Counted from the stretch's first letter, positions 36,671 through 46,609 are shown. The stretch: DNA of 64,000 bases from Alphaproteobacteria bacterium (GCA_030433335.1 JAUILL010000002.1:146563-210562); one strand, 5' to 3'. Notes: generated by a model not told the origin, from the sequence alone. Numbers and translations are program-made.

Positions 36671-37963
36671 TTAACGATGATCCGTGCGGAGCTGACGCTC
36701 CAGCCACTGGGAATATTGGGAAATGCTGTAGCAGGTGACAAAGAACAGAAGCGCGGCGAAGCCATACAGCTCCCAATACACGCCGTTCCATTCGGTTGAG
36801 GCCAGGATCGGGCCGCGGATCATACCTACCAGGTCGAACATCGAGATCACCGACACCAGCGTCGTGTCTTTGAACAGGCCAACGGCCACGTTCACGATAC
36901 CGGGGATCGAGATTTTCAGCGCTTGGGGCAGGATGATCAGGCGCATGGCCTGCGCATAGTCCAGACCAAGGCTGTCAGCAGCTTCATACTGGCCCTTGGG
37001 CAGCGCGGCCAGACCACCACGGATCACCTCGGCGATATAAGCCGACGAGAACATGGTGATCATGATGATCACGCGCAGGATAAGGTCCATGTTGGTTTCC
37101 GGCGGGAAGAAGTAGGCCAGAACCACGCTTGCTACGAACAGCAGGGTAATCAGGGGCACACCGCGAATAAACTCGATGAAGACCACGCTGATGCCCTTGA
37201 TGATCGGCATGTGCGACTGTCGACCCAGCGCCAGCATGATGCCAATCGGCAGCGACAGCGAAATACAGACGACACCCAGCATCATGTTCAGCATAAAGCC
37301 ACCCATGTCGCGGCTAGCGACGGGCTCGAGCACCATGATGCCATCAACCGACGGCTTGATCACGCCACCGATTTTCCAGACCACCACCGCAGCGATCAGA
37401 CCCGCAGCCAGACCAAGGACGAAGCCGAAACGCTCTGCCTTGGTGAAGACAAGATAGCCGACAATCACACCGATCAGCAGGAAGACCGAGGTCATGATCG
37501 TGCCGCCCCACAGCAGCCAGTAAGCCACAAACGGGAAGAGCGCGGTGATCACCAGCATTGCGCGGGGCAGCGCCACGAACAGCACGGGGGCCGCTGCGAC
37601 CAGCATCAGCACAAACGCCAGCGTCGGGCGCCAGTATTGGTCAGAGGGATAGGCAATGCCGAACAGCAACTGCTGCCAGCGCTCGGTCAGGACCGAGAAA
37701 CACGCGCCGCGAACGCCGTCCAGAACTTCACGGCATTGCGCCAGCGAGCTGGTGTCCCAGAGGCCATTGGCGAACCACGGACCAGCCGAGAAGATCAGCT
37801 TAACGATCAGGTAGAACGCGACGATCGTCAGGACGCTATTCATCCAGTTCGAAAACAGGTTGGAGCGCGCCCATTTCACGATGCCCTTTTCTTTGATGGG
37901 CGGTTCTTGTTGCGCAAGCATTTCGGTGCGCACGAAGGCGAGGTGGGAATGCATATCGCTCAT
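36671..37963 (-). CDS. bztC: Amino acid ABC transporter permease BztC/AapM
   Basis: A 430-residue permease, much longer than HisM-type permeases, with extra hydrophobic segments in the first half, as in Rhodobacter BztC and Rhizobium AapM. The C-terminal EAA-type loop (EAADSLGLDYAQAMRLIILPQALK) contacts the ATPase. It begins 1 bp after the bztB stop. Confidence 0.94.
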   Translation of the reverse strand: MSDMHSHLAFVRTEMLAQQEPPIKEKGIVKWARSNLFSNWMNSVLTIVAFYLIVKLIFSAGPWFANGLWDTSSLAQCREVLDGVRGACFSVLTERWQQLLFGIAYPSDQYWRPTLAFVLMLVAAAPVLFVALPRAMLVITALFPFVAYWLLWGGTIMTSVFLLIGVIVGYLVFTKAERFGFVLGLAAGLIAAVVVWKIGGVIKPSVDGIMVLEPVASRDMGGFMLNMMLGVVCISLSLPIGIMLALGRQSHMPIIKGISVVFIEFIRGVPLITLLFVASVVLAYFFPPETNMDLILRVIIMITMFSSAYIAEVIRGGLAALPKGQYEAADSLGLDYAQAMRLIILPQALKISIPGIVNVAVGLFKDTTLVSVISMFDLVGMIRGPILASTEWNGVYWELYGFAALLFFVTCYSISQYSQWLERQLRTDHR

Positions 37964-37964
37964 C

Positions 37965-39176
37965 TCAACGCTCCTTCAGCTTAACGCGGTTGTTATAGGC
38001 GTTCATGATGGCCGAGATGCTCAGACTGATCAGCAGGTAGAAGAGCATCAGCATCAGAACACATTCGATCGCGCGGCCGGTCTGGTTCAGGGTGATGCCC
38101 CCCAGAGTGCCGGTCAGATCCATGTAGCCCACAGCAATCGCGAGCGAGCTGTTCTTGGTCAGGTTCAGGTACTGCGAAATCACCGGTGGGATGATCACGC
38201 GCAGCGCTTGGGGCAGGATGACCAGGCTCATGATACGGCCCGGACGCAGACCCAGCGAGGCAGCCGCTTCGGTCTGACCGCGGTTGATCGCCTGAATGCC
38301 CGCACGGACGTTTTCCGCGATGAACGCGCCGGTGTAGACCGACAGAGCCAGCCAGAGTGCAATCAGCGGACGTTGCAGCGCCACACCGCCTTTGAAGTTG
38401 AAACCACCCAGTTCGGGAATTTCGACGCCGATGGGGCGGCCCATGATGAAGTAGACAAGGATCGAAGGCACCAGCAGGATCGCAACAGACGGCCAGCCCA
38501 TGGGCAGCAGCTTGCCAGTATTGAACAGCAGCTTCTTGGCGTAGGAGCGATAGGCAAACACACCGATCACAGACAGGATAAAGACAGTGACAACGACCCA
38601 CGACCCCTCGAGCCAGACGGGCTTGGGGATATAGATGCCGCGGTTTGTGAACGCGATGATCCCGAACAGCATCTCGGCATCCGGTGTCTCGCCTTTGAAG
38701 TCGCGGGGCGACGGCATCACGGTCACGATGGTCGAGATGATCAGGATCCAGATCAGAACGGGGACGTTCCGGAAGGCTTCGACATAGACCGACATGAGCT
38801 TGGCGATGAGCCAGTTTTTCGACAGACGGCCAACGCCTGCGAAAACACCCAAGATTGTCGCGGTGATACAGCCCAAGAAGGCGACCAGCAGGGTGTTCAG
38901 AACCCCGACGATCGACGCCCGCAAATGCGAGTCCTGGTTATTATAGTCGATGAGCGATTGGTTGATGTCATAACCAGCGGGCTGGCCCAGAAAACCATAA
39001 GAAATACTCAGACCAGCAACCCGAAGGTTGGTAATCAGGTTCATCGTCAAATAGCCGAGACCGAACAGCAAGAGCACAAGGGCTATGAACTGAAAGGTAT
39101 ACGACCGGTAACGCGTGTCATGGATCAGCTGGGACAGCTGGAACGACTCTTTCGGAGGGTCGGTATATGCCGTCAT
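37965..39176 (-). CDS. bztB: Amino acid ABC transporter permease BztB/AapQ
   Basis: A 403-residue permease partner of BztC, also with an extended N-terminal half and several added helices. The EAA loop reads TEAAASLGLRPGRIMSLVILPQ. The central insert with YIPKPVWLEG is typical of the family. It is separated from bztA by 137 bp with a strong hairpin, so it is probably expressed below the binding protein. Confidence 0.94.
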   Translation of the reverse strand: MTAYTDPPKESFQLSQLIHDTRYRSYTFQFIALVLLLFGLGYLTMNLITNLRVAGLSISYGFLGQPAGYDINQSLIDYNNQDSHLRASIVGVLNTLLVAFLGCITATILGVFAGVGRLSKNWLIAKLMSVYVEAFRNVPVLIWILIISTIVTVMPSPRDFKGETPDAEMLFGIIAFTNRGIYIPKPVWLEGSWVVVTVFILSVIGVFAYRSYAKKLLFNTGKLLPMGWPSVAILLVPSILVYFIMGRPIGVEIPELGGFNFKGGVALQRPLIALWLALSVYTGAFIAENVRAGIQAINRGQTEAAASLGLRPGRIMSLVILPQALRVIIPPVISQYLNLTKNSSLAIAVGYMDLTGTLGGITLNQTGRAIECVLMLMLFYLLISLSISAIMNAYNNRVKLKER

Positions 39177-39272
39177 TTTTGCTTCCCGGAAGGTAACAGA
39201 AGGTGGATGCGAGGGCTGCAGCCTTCACATGTCCTGTAGTGTTTTGATTATCGTTATGGGGGTATAGAGAAA

Positions 39273-39295
39273 GGGGCGCGGATCAACCGCGCCCC
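39273..39295 (-). terminator. Hairpin between bztA and bztB (partial terminator)
   Basis: GGGGCGCGG and CCGCGCCCC form a 9-bp stem with a 5-nt loop, followed on the minus strand by TTTCTCT. It sits 18 bp after the bztA stop. Such a hairpin after a binding-protein gene usually stabilises or limits transcripts so that more binding protein is made. Confidence 0.65.
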
Positions 39296-39313
39296 ATAAC
39301 CGTCTAGGCGGTA

Positions 39314-40330
39314 TTAGCGGAAGGGCGGTGCGTAGAGCAGGCCGCCATCAGTCCACTGAGCGTTCAGGCCACGTGCCAGGCCAACGGGGGTTTCTTCGCC
39401 GATGTTCTTGGCAAAGATTTCGCCGTAGTTGCCGCCAGCTGCGATCGCGCGCTTGGCCCACTCGGCGTCCAGACCGATCATTGCACCCAGTTCACCTTCG
39501 GTGCCCAGGATACGGTTGATTTCGGGGTTGTTGGTGCCAGCCGACATCTCTTCGATGTTTGCCGAGGTGATGCCGTACTCTTCTGCCGCGATCAGCGCCA
39601 TCAGGGTCCAGCTCGCGATGTCACCCCATTCGTTGTCGCCGTGGCGGACAAGCGGGCCCAGAGGCTCTTTGGAGATGATTTCGGGCAGGATCACGTGGTC
39701 ACCGGGGGTTTCGAACGCGGCGCGGGTTGCGGCCAGGCCCGAAGCGTCGGTGGTGTACACGTCACACGCGCCTTCGAGGTACAGAGGCTGTGCTTCTGCG
39801 TTGGTCTCGATCGGAACGGGGGTGTATTCGATGTTGTTGGTACGGAAGAAGTCCGCCAAGTTCAGCTCGGTGGTGGTACCGGTCTGAATGCAGACAGTCG
39901 CGCCGTCCAGTTCTTTCGCCGAGGTCACGCCAAGTGCCTTGGGAACCATGAAGCCCTGACCGTCGTAGTAGTTCACGCCAACGAAATCGAACTTCAGGTC
40001 GGTGTCGCGCGAGAAGGTCCAAGTGGTGTTACGTGCCAGCAGATCGATTTCGCCCGACGCCAGCGCTGTGAAACGGGTTTTACCGGTGGTGGGTACGAAT
40101 TCGACAGCAGTGGGGTCACCCAGAACTGCAGCGGCGACTGCGCGGCAAACAGCGACGTCAAAGCCCTGCCATTCGCCATTCGCATCGGGTGCAGCAAAGC
40201 CGACGAGACCGGTGGTCACACCACAGTTCAGCTTGCCACGCGACTTGACATCATCAAGGGTCGCGGCGGCTGCTGCGCCTGCGGTCAGACCAGCAACGGT
40301 CAACGCACCCAGAAACACGGATTTTTTCAT
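39314..40330 (-). CDS. bztA: Amino acid ABC transporter substrate-binding protein
   Basis: A 338-residue periplasmic binding protein (family 3). A signal peptide occupies residues 1-22 (Lys-rich start, hydrophobic core, AAAAA end). The mature part begins TLDDVKSRGKLNCGV and contains GFDVAVCRAVAAA and TRFTALASGEIDLLARN. By homology to BztA/AapJ it binds Glu, Gln, Asp and Asn. A GGGTC-T6-GACCC hairpin lies in its leader at 40402-40419. Confidence 0.94.
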   Translation of the reverse strand: MKKSVFLGALTVAGLTAGAAAAATLDDVKSRGKLNCGVTTGLVGFAAPDANGEWQGFDVAVCRAVAAAVLGDPTAVEFVPTTGKTRFTALASGEIDLLARNTTWTFSRDTDLKFDFVGVNYYDGQGFMVPKALGVTSAKELDGATVCIQTGTTTELNLADFFRTNNIEYTPVPIETNAEAQPLYLEGACDVYTTDASGLAATRAAFETPGDHVILPEIISKEPLGPLVRHGDNEWGDIASWTLMALIAAEEYGITSANIEEMSAGTNNPEINRILGTEGELGAMIGLDAEWAKRAIAAGGNYGEIFAKNIGEETPVGLARGLNAQWTDGGLLYAPPFR

Positions 40331-40537
40331 TTTTACCTCTTCCTGATTGCCCGCTGTTGATCAGCGGTTCTAGTGGGCCATCCCAGCCCATCGGTAAGCA
40401 CCGGGTCTTTTTTGACCCGATGTACAAAGAGTGGCCGCAATCATCAGGAATCGTCAAGGGCGCAATCACGAAATCCCATGAGCTTTCGCACATTCCTTGA
40501 TCATTTGCCCAAATAGGGCATTTTTCTTTCGTGTGCC

Positions 40538-41242
40538 TTACACCATACGAAATAGTTTTTCGGCGCGCAGGAACTCTTCGCGCTTCTGAGCGGCCAATTC
40601 GTCCGCTTCTTCATCGCGGCCCCACTGCTGAATTTGCCATTCCTCGTCTATTCGCGACAAATCCCATGCCGTTTCAGAATCAATTTGGCCCTTGGCCACA
40701 GCAAGGCCGAGCACCAAAGATCCTGACATCGCCACCAGATCGTGTAGAGCAGACAGCTGAAATGGGGTCATTTCATCTACATGTGCGAAGAGTGCTTTTA
40801 GCGCCGCGTCGGGCTGGGTTCCGAACATCACACCAGAGTGGACTGTCAGTTCTGCTGAAAGCTCATTTTTTGACCACTCGAGCAAAGGATCCCACGCCGC
40901 AGCTTGCTGTTGGATCAACTCGTTAGGTTGTTCTGCCCGATAACATAGCAGATCAGTCTCGCCATAAGCTGCGATGATCTCGACAACCGCGTCACGCTGG
41001 GTCGCCACACGGTCAATCGCGGCGTTGGCGCAGCGGGTAAACGGCATGGTCAAGGGCTGGATTACCTCCTCCTGAGCGTTCCATTCTGCTGCGATTTCGC
41101 GGGCCAGATCTTCGGTAGGGACGACCAGAGCGATCTTGGCCGGAGTCTTCACAGGGCGACCGTCCAGACGAATTGTCCAACCGCCGTCTGTGGCTTCATG
41201 GGTGGTCTCTTTCCAGAAGCGTTTGGCTTTCCACTCGCTCAT
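40538..41242 (-). CDS. ATP12-family F1-ATPase assembly chaperone
   Basis: A 234-residue ATP12 homologue. In mitochondria ATP12 chaperones the F1 alpha subunit; the alphaproteobacterial protein is the presumed ancestor. Conserved segments include WTIRLDGRPVKTPAK and the LVLGLAVAKGQ region near the C-terminus. The ATG at 41242 overlaps the HAD stop by 1 nt. It ends the degP-rarA-crcB-rluC-HAD-ATP12 series. Confidence 0.93.
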   Translation of the reverse strand: MSEWKAKRFWKETTHEATDGGWTIRLDGRPVKTPAKIALVVPTEDLAREIAAEWNAQEEVIQPLTMPFTRCANAAIDRVATQRDAVVEIIAAYGETDLLCYRAEQPNELIQQQAAAWDPLLEWSKNELSAELTVHSGVMFGTQPDAALKALFAHVDEMTPFQLSALHDLVAMSGSLVLGLAVAKGQIDSETAWDLSRIDEEWQIQQWGRDEEADELAAQKREEFLRAEKLFRMV

Positions 41243-41916
41243 CAGTCTCTCCAGATCGTTTTCAGCGCGGCGGGCAGATCGGTCATTTGCGTCAGGGTCA
41301 CGTCGGCGCCCAACTTGTCGGGGCTGTGATAGCCCCAACTGACGCCAATGGTCCCGACGCCGGCAGCCCGCGCCATATCCATATCAAAGGTTGTATCCCC
41401 AACCATCACCGCGTTCTGTGGGTCGACGCCCGTTTCGGCCAAGGCCGCATGGATCATCGCCGGATGGGGTTTGGAGGGGTGAAAGTCAGCGACCTGCTCG
41501 GTCACGAAGCGCCCTGTCAGCCCGTGGCTGTCAAGCAACGCGGTCAGCCCGCGGCGCGATTTGCCCGTCGCAACACCCACCAGATATTCGGGGACATTGA
41601 ACAGATGCTCTAATGTCTCGCGCACACCGGGGTAAAAGGGGCTGGACGCCGCACCCTTTTCCGCGCGCAGGCGTTGGTAGGCGCTCTTGTAGCCCTCGAC
41701 GATCACTGCGTGGGTCGCTTCAGAGGCATTGGGAGCCAGCACGGGGATCGCCTTTTCCAGCGACATGCCGACAATAGACAGGATCGCCGCACGTTCCGGC
41801 GCAGGCACCCCGCCCACCGCAAAGCCCGCCGCCATCGACGCCAGAATATCGGCCTGACTGTCGACCAGCGTGCCGTCCACGTCAAAGATGATCAGGCGCA
41901 GCGGGCCAAGGGTCAT
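41242..41916 (-). CDS. HAD-superfamily phosphatase (phosphoglycolate phosphatase-like)
   Basis: A 224-residue HAD hydrolase. Motif I FDVDGTLVDS (nucleophile D12, acid D14), a cap domain between 18 and 85, motif II ATGKS and motif IV VGDTTFDMDMARAAG are present. Gph-like, but substrate is not determined. Overlaps rluC by 4 nt and the ATP12 gene by 1 nt. Confidence 0.9.
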   Translation of the reverse strand: MTLGPLRLIIFDVDGTLVDSQADILASMAAGFAVGGVPAPERAAILSIVGMSLEKAIPVLAPNASEATHAVIVEGYKSAYQRLRAEKGAASSPFYPGVRETLEHLFNVPEYLVGVATGKSRRGLTALLDSHGLTGRFVTEQVADFHPSKPHPAMIHAALAETGVDPQNAVMVGDTTFDMDMARAAGVGTIGVSWGYHSPDKLGADVTLTQMTDLPAALKTIWRD

Positions 41917-42956
41917 TCCAGATCCTCAAACGGGTCTTCGGGCACGTCGCGGATGTCCCAACCGACATAATCCCATGTACGGCGCATGTGGTCAGGCAAT
42001 TCCGCGACGATGTTCAGGCGCTTGCCCGTCACCGGATGGGTCAAGGTCAGCGACCGCGCGTGCAGGTGCAGTTTGCGGCTGATTTCGCCGCCCAACTGCG
42101 CGCCCCACCCGTCGCCAAGGTTCTCCTGCCCCGAGCCGCCGTATTTGCCGTCACCGATGATGGGATGGCCCATCTCGGCCATGTGGGCGCGCAGCTGGTG
42201 GGTCCGGCCAGTGACCGGCACCAGGGCAACCCACGACGCCCGCTGACCCAAGGTGGTCAGCACCGCGTAATCGGTCAGAGCGCGCTTGGCGCCTTCGGTG
42301 GTCTCAACCTCTTTTGGGTGGACGCAGAGCATCTTTTCGCCCTCGCCGTCCTTGCCATGACCGGGCGCTTTGACCAGACCATAGCGGACAGAGCCCATGC
42401 GCGGATGCGGCACACCGGCCACGATGGACCAGTAAATCTTGCGGGTTTCGCGGGCACGGAACGCCCCTGTCAGACCCGACGCAATCTGGCGTGTGCGCGC
42501 AAGGATCAGAACGCCCGAGGTATCCTTGTCCAGACGGTGCACCAGACGGGGCTTGTCCTCGTAGCCGAACTTCAACGCCTCGGCCATGCCGTCCACGTGG
42601 CGCGTTTGCTTGCTGCCGCCCTGCACGGGCAGACCGGCAGGCTTGTTCAGGGCGATGATGTGGTCGTCGCGGTAGATCACGCAGGACTGGATCAGTTCCG
42701 CGTCTTTGTCCGAAACCTTGGGCTTGGGTGCGCTAGAAACTTCACCGGGCTTGGGCAGCGGCGGAATGCGAACCTGCTGGCCCTCTTCGACGCGGCTGGC
42801 AGGTTTGACGCGGCCCCCGTCCACACGGATCTCGCCCTTGCGGCACATCTTTTCGATGCGGCCCTGCGCGATGTGGGGGAACCGGCGCTTGAGCCAACGG
42901 TCGAGCCGTTGATCCCCTTCGCCTTTTTCGACCAGAACTGTTTGTACGCCGCTCAT
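41913..42956 (-). CDS. rluC: 23S rRNA pseudouridine synthase (RluC/RluD family)
   Basis: A 347-residue pseudouridine synthase with an N-terminal S4 RNA-binding domain (about 15-75) and the catalytic Asp in LVHRLDKDTSGVLILAR. The GRTHQLRAHM motif follows. RluC (U955, U2504, U2580) is more likely than RluD from the sequence of the S4 region, but this is not certain. Overlaps crcB by 4 nt. Confidence 0.9.
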   Translation of the reverse strand: MSGVQTVLVEKGEGDQRLDRWLKRRFPHIAQGRIEKMCRKGEIRVDGGRVKPASRVEEGQQVRIPPLPKPGEVSSAPKPKVSDKDAELIQSCVIYRDDHIIALNKPAGLPVQGGSKQTRHVDGMAEALKFGYEDKPRLVHRLDKDTSGVLILARTRQIASGLTGAFRARETRKIYWSIVAGVPHPRMGSVRYGLVKAPGHGKDGEGEKMLCVHPKEVETTEGAKRALTDYAVLTTLGQRASWVALVPVTGRTHQLRAHMAEMGHPIIGDGKYGGSGQENLGDGWGAQLGGEISRKLHLHARSLTLTHPVTGKRLNIVAELPDHMRRTWDYVGWDIRDVPEDPFEDLE

Positions 42957-43330
42957 GACACAAATCCCCGAGCAAATAGCAGCCCCATTGTCAGGGCAAT
43001 GATCGACACAACCACACTTACCAGCACATAGGACGCCGCAGGCAGGATCGCCCCGCGTTCAAACAGCGTCACCGCATCGAGCGAAAACGCCGAGAACGTA
43101 GTAAAGCCACCTAGCAACCCGGTCATCAGCAGCGGCGCCAACTTGTTCTGGTCCGTGTTCGCCAGAACGACGACGATCACGCCCATCACAAAGCTGCCAA
43201 CCACATTGGCCACCACAGTGCCCCAAGGGAAACCGGGGCCCACCAGACGCATCACGCCCACATTCGTCAAATACCGGAGCGACGCCCCGATAGCGCCCCC
43301 GAGGGCGACTTGAAGTACAGTAAGGATCAT
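42953..43330 (-). CDS. crcB: Fluoride channel CrcB (Fluc)
   Basis: A 125-residue four-helix fluoride channel. The signature GGFTTFSAFSLD and the GASLRYL segment are present. It lies 31 bp after rarA with no room for a fluoride riboswitch, so it is probably expressed as part of the run. Confidence 0.94.
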   Translation of the reverse strand: MILTVLQVALGGAIGASLRYLTNVGVMRLVGPGFPWGTVVANVVGSFVMGVIVVVLANTDQNKLAPLLMTGLLGGFTTFSAFSLDAVTLFERGAILPAASYVLVSVVVSIIALTMGLLFARGFVS

Positions 43331-43361
43331 GGGCGCTGTCTTTCCCTTTGCCCCGCCGGAG

Positions 43362-44669
43362 TCAACCGCCCTGACGTTTTGCTCTGAGTTTTGCGAAGTA
43401 ATCTTTACGCTTTTTCAGGTCACGCTCAAAGCCGCGTTCGACAGGCTGGTAGAAATCAGGGCGTTCCACCCCATCGGGAAAGTAGTTCTGGCCCGAAAAT
43501 CCATCCTCGGCATCATGGTCATACTGGTAGCCCGCACCGTATCCGATGTCCTCCATCAACGAAGTGGGGGCGTTCAGGATGTGTTTCGGCGGCGGGGCGC
43601 TGCCCGTCGCTTTCGCCAGTTTGCGGGCGGCTTTGAAAGCCACGTAGCTCGCGTTCGATTTCGGGGCCAGCGCCAGATAGGCAACCGCCTCGGCCAAGGC
43701 GAGCTCGCCTTCGGGGCTGCCAAGGCGCTCGTATGCCTCCCACGCATGAAGGCAGATGGTCAGAGCCTGTGGGTCGGCCAGCGCGATATCCTCGACCGCC
43801 ATGCGGGTTAGGCGCCGGGCCAAGTAGCGGGGGTCTTCGCCGCCCTCAAGCATCCGAGCGTACCAGTACATCGCCGCGTCAGGATCACTGCCCCGCACCG
43901 ATTTGTGCAGCGCGGAAATCAGGTTGTAGTGCTGGTCGCCGGACTTGTCGTATTGGGTCGCGCGGCGCATCAGTCGCTTGCCCATCTGCTCGGCGATCAG
44001 GGGGGTGTCGACCTTCCACGCGGCGACCTGCTCGATCAGGTTCAGCATGGCGCGGCCGTCCCCGTCGGCCATGTCCATCAACTGCTGGCGGGCATCGGGA
44101 TCAAGCGGCAAGTCGCGGCCCAATTCCTCTTCGGCGCGGGTGGCGAGCAACTTCATGCTATCCACCTCCAGCCGCTCTAGCACCAAGACCTGCGCGCGGC
44201 TCAGGACCGCGCCGTTCAGGGCAAAGCTGGGGTTCTCGGTCGTGGCGCCCACCAGCAGGATCGTCCCGTCCTCCATATGGGGCAAGAAGCTGTCCTGCTG
44301 CGCTTTGTTAAAGCGATGGATTTCGTCCACGAACAGCAGTGTCCCCTGCCCCGCGCGGCGGCGCATTTTGGCGGCTTCGAACACCTTTTTCAGATCAGCG
44401 ACACCACTGAAAATCGCGCTGATCTGCACGAATTCCAGATCGGTTTCATCCGCCAAAAGCCGCGCGATCGTGGTCTTGCCCACCCCCGGCGGCCCCCACA
44501 GAATAAGAGAGCCCAAGGACCCCGCTGCCAGCATCGCGCCCAAAGGTCCGTCTGCCCCCAGCAAATGGTCCTGTCCTATCACCTCGGACAGTTTCCGGGG
44601 GCGCAGGCGGTCGGCCAGCGGGCGGTGGGCCTTCTCTTCGGCCAAAGGGGAGGAGTCGAATAAATCCAT
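43362..44669 (-). CDS. rarA: Replication-associated recombination protein RarA
   Basis: A 435-residue AAA+ ATPase (MgsA/Mgs1) that acts at stalled forks. Walker A GPPGVGKTT (59-67), Walker B LLFVDEIHRFNKAQQD, sensor motif TTENPSF and the C-terminal tetramerisation region are present. Begins 3 bp after the degP stop. Confidence 0.95.
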   Translation of the reverse strand: MDLFDSSPLAEEKAHRPLADRLRPRKLSEVIGQDHLLGADGPLGAMLAAGSLGSLILWGPPGVGKTTIARLLADETDLEFVQISAIFSGVADLKKVFEAAKMRRRAGQGTLLFVDEIHRFNKAQQDSFLPHMEDGTILLVGATTENPSFALNGAVLSRAQVLVLERLEVDSMKLLATRAEEELGRDLPLDPDARQQLMDMADGDGRAMLNLIEQVAAWKVDTPLIAEQMGKRLMRRATQYDKSGDQHYNLISALHKSVRGSDPDAAMYWYARMLEGGEDPRYLARRLTRMAVEDIALADPQALTICLHAWEAYERLGSPEGELALAEAVAYLALAPKSNASYVAFKAARKLAKATGSAPPPKHILNAPTSLMEDIGYGAGYQYDHDAEDGFSGQNYFPDGVERPDFYQPVERGFERDLKKRKDYFAKLRAKRQGG

Positions 44670-44672
44670 AGG

Positions 44673-46061
44673 TCAGACCCTGAACCGGAATGCCATCCGG
44701 CGTCCAGCGCGCAGAACCTCGATCACGCCAGAGCGGCCCGCGTCCCGCAACGCAGGCTCGACATCGCCCGGCGTATCAATCTGCACGCCGTTGATCCCAA
44801 GCAAAATATCCCCCGTTTGCAGGCCAAGGCGCGGCGCAATCGGCCCCGCGTCCATGATCACCACGCCCGACGCATCCAGAGCCAGTCCCATCTCCGAGAT
44901 CACGGCAGGGTTCACTTGGGCAACGGTCATGCCCGCCAACACCACACGGCGCGAGAGGGTAGTTTCCTCGCGCGCGGGGCGGTCAGGCGGCGTGATCATC
45001 GCGACGTCAAAGGTCTCGCGTTCGCCGTCGCGAAGGCGCGTGACGGCTGCTGTCTGGCCGATGCCTGCGACGGCCATGCGGAAGATCATCTCTTGAGGCG
45101 TGTTCACAGGCTGATCATCGACGGCGACCACGATGTCACCGGGCTCAAAACCAACCTCGGCAAAGGGGCTCTCGCTGTGGATTGACGACAGGATCACACC
45201 CTCGGGGATCGACAGACCGAGGCCGCCCGCCATGTCGAAATCGACCGCTTGGCCTGTGACGCCCGCCCAAGGGCGTTGGAAGGTTGTCTCCCCTGCCCGC
45301 GCTTGCTCCACAAACCGCGCAACGAGGTTCGCTGGGATCGCGAAGCCGATGCCATTGGACCCACCCGAGCGCGTTAGGATCGAGGTATTCACGCCGATCA
45401 GATGCCCGTTGATATCCACCAGCGCGCCGCCGGAGTTGCCAGGGTTAATGGGCGCGTCGGTCTGCAGGAAATAGCCCCGCCCGCCTTCGCCGCCGACACC
45501 GGATCGCGCAAGGCCTGAGACGATGCCACTGCTCACAGTCTGCCCCACACCAAAGGGGTTGCCGATGGCCAGCACCAATTCGCCCACAGCCACTCCATCG
45601 CTGTCCCGCAGGTCGAGGTGCGGTAGGTTTTCTGCATCATCCAACTGCAAAATCGCGAGGTCCGACTCTTCGTCCGCCAAGAGCACCGTCGCGTTGAATT
45701 CACGGCGATCGCGCAGAACCACGCGGATCTCGGTCGCGTCGCCAACTACGTGGTAGTTCGACACTACGATGCCATCACCCGACAGGATGACACCGGACCC
45801 AAGGCTATTGGATACCCGTTGCCGCACCTGCCCCTGACCGCGAAAAATCGAGCCAAAGAAAGGGTCGTTCATAAAGGGGCTGACGCGCTCTGAAACGATC
45901 CGCTTGGCGTAGATGTTCACCACGGCGGGTGCGGACTGCTCGACCACTGGCGTAAAGCCCATAGAAATCTCTGCCTGCGAGGCGGGCACCTGCATCTGCG
46001 CGAGCGCGGGTTGCGTCATGGGAAGAGCGAGAACGAGAGCGGCGAGAATGGTCTTGCGCAC
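44673..46061 (-). CDS. Do-like periplasmic serine protease (DegP/DegQ)
   Basis: A 462-residue trypsin-like protease with two PDZ domains. A signal peptide runs over residues 1-22, the catalytic triad is H104 (SNYHVV), D134 (ESDLAIL) and S210 (NPGNSGGAL), and PDZ domains follow at about 260-350 and 365-460. The GTG start at 46061 with AAGAGG upstream was chosen because it creates the signal peptide; the ATG at 46169 would not. First gene after the ribosomal cluster terminator. Confidence 0.92.
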   Translation of the reverse strand: MRKTILAALVLALPMTQPALAQMQVPASQAEISMGFTPVVEQSAPAVVNIYAKRIVSERVSPFMNDPFFGSIFRGQGQVRQRVSNSLGSGVILSGDGIVVSNYHVVGDATEIRVVLRDRREFNATVLLADEESDLAILQLDDAENLPHLDLRDSDGVAVGELVLAIGNPFGVGQTVSSGIVSGLARSGVGGEGGRGYFLQTDAPINPGNSGGALVDINGHLIGVNTSILTRSGGSNGIGFAIPANLVARFVEQARAGETTFQRPWAGVTGQAVDFDMAGGLGLSIPEGVILSSIHSESPFAEVGFEPGDIVVAVDDQPVNTPQEMIFRMAVAGIGQTAAVTRLRDGERETFDVAMITPPDRPAREETTLSRRVVLAGMTVAQVNPAVISEMGLALDASGVVIMDAGPIAPRLGLQTGDILLGINGVQIDTPGDVEPALRDAGRSGVIEVLRAGRRMAFRFRV

Positions 46062-46140
46062 TTGGGGACCTCTTTTACTTGTCTGGCCCCTGATATGCGT
46101 AGCCGCGCCGGATTGCGCAACCCATCGCCGCAAAAGCAAA

Positions 46141-46163
46141 GACCCCCGCCACTGGCGAGGGTC
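46141..46163 (-). terminator. Terminator after rplQ
   Basis: A 10-bp stem (GACCCTCGCC with GGCGGGGGTC, minus strand) with loop AGT, followed by TTTGCTTTTG. It closes the ribosomal-protein region 29 bp after the rplQ stop and 80 bp before the degP start. Confidence 0.8.
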
Positions 46164-46192
46164 CTGCAATTCTTGGCGAAGCGCCGGAAGAC

Positions 46193-46609
46193 TTAGTCTT
46201 CTACAGCAACTTCTTCGATGCGTGCTTTGTCTGCAGCGCCTTTGGCTGCGACGTCACGGTCAACGAATTCGATGATCGCCATGGGCGCCATGTCACCATA
46301 GCGGAAGCCGGCTTTCAGGATGCGAACGTAGCCACCCTGACGCTCTGCGTAGCGGGGGCCCAGAACTGCGAACAGTTTCTCGACGTGCATGTCCTGCTTC
46401 AGGCGCGAAGCCGCCTGACGGCGTGCGTGCAGGTCACCGCGCTTTGCAAGGGTGATCATCTTTTCGATGATGGGGCGCAGTTCTTTTGCTTTGGGCAGAG
46501 TGGTCTTGATCTGCTCGTGCTCGATGAGCGAGCCAGCCATGTTTGCGAACAGCGCTTTGCGGTGTTCGTGAGTACGGTTCAGGCGGCGGTAACCACGTGC
46601 GTGACGCAT
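46193..46609 (-). CDS. rplQ: 50S ribosomal protein L17
   Basis: A 138-residue L17; the opening [19 protein letters not shown] is diagnostic and sets the start at 46609. The C-terminal tail is acidic and Ala-rich. It is separated from rpoA by 162 bp containing an 11-bp stem, unlike the usual close spacing. Confidence 0.97.
   Translation of the reverse strand: MRHARGYRRLNRTHEHRKALFANMAGSLIEHEQIKTTLPKAKELRPIIEKMITLAKRGDLHARRQAASRLKQDMHVEKLFAVLGPRYAERQGGYVRILKAGFRYGDMAPMAIIEFVDRDVAAKGAADKARIEEVAVED

Noticed and set aside
40506..40530. Plus-strand terminator TGCCC-AAATA-GGGCA followed by a T run
   Set aside because: No plus-strand gene lies upstream; on the minus strand the T run is absent, so a role after the ATP12 gene is weak.
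43331..43361. Fluoride riboswitch ahead of crcB
   Set aside because: The spacer is only 31 bp, too short for the aptamer, and crcB follows rarA closely.
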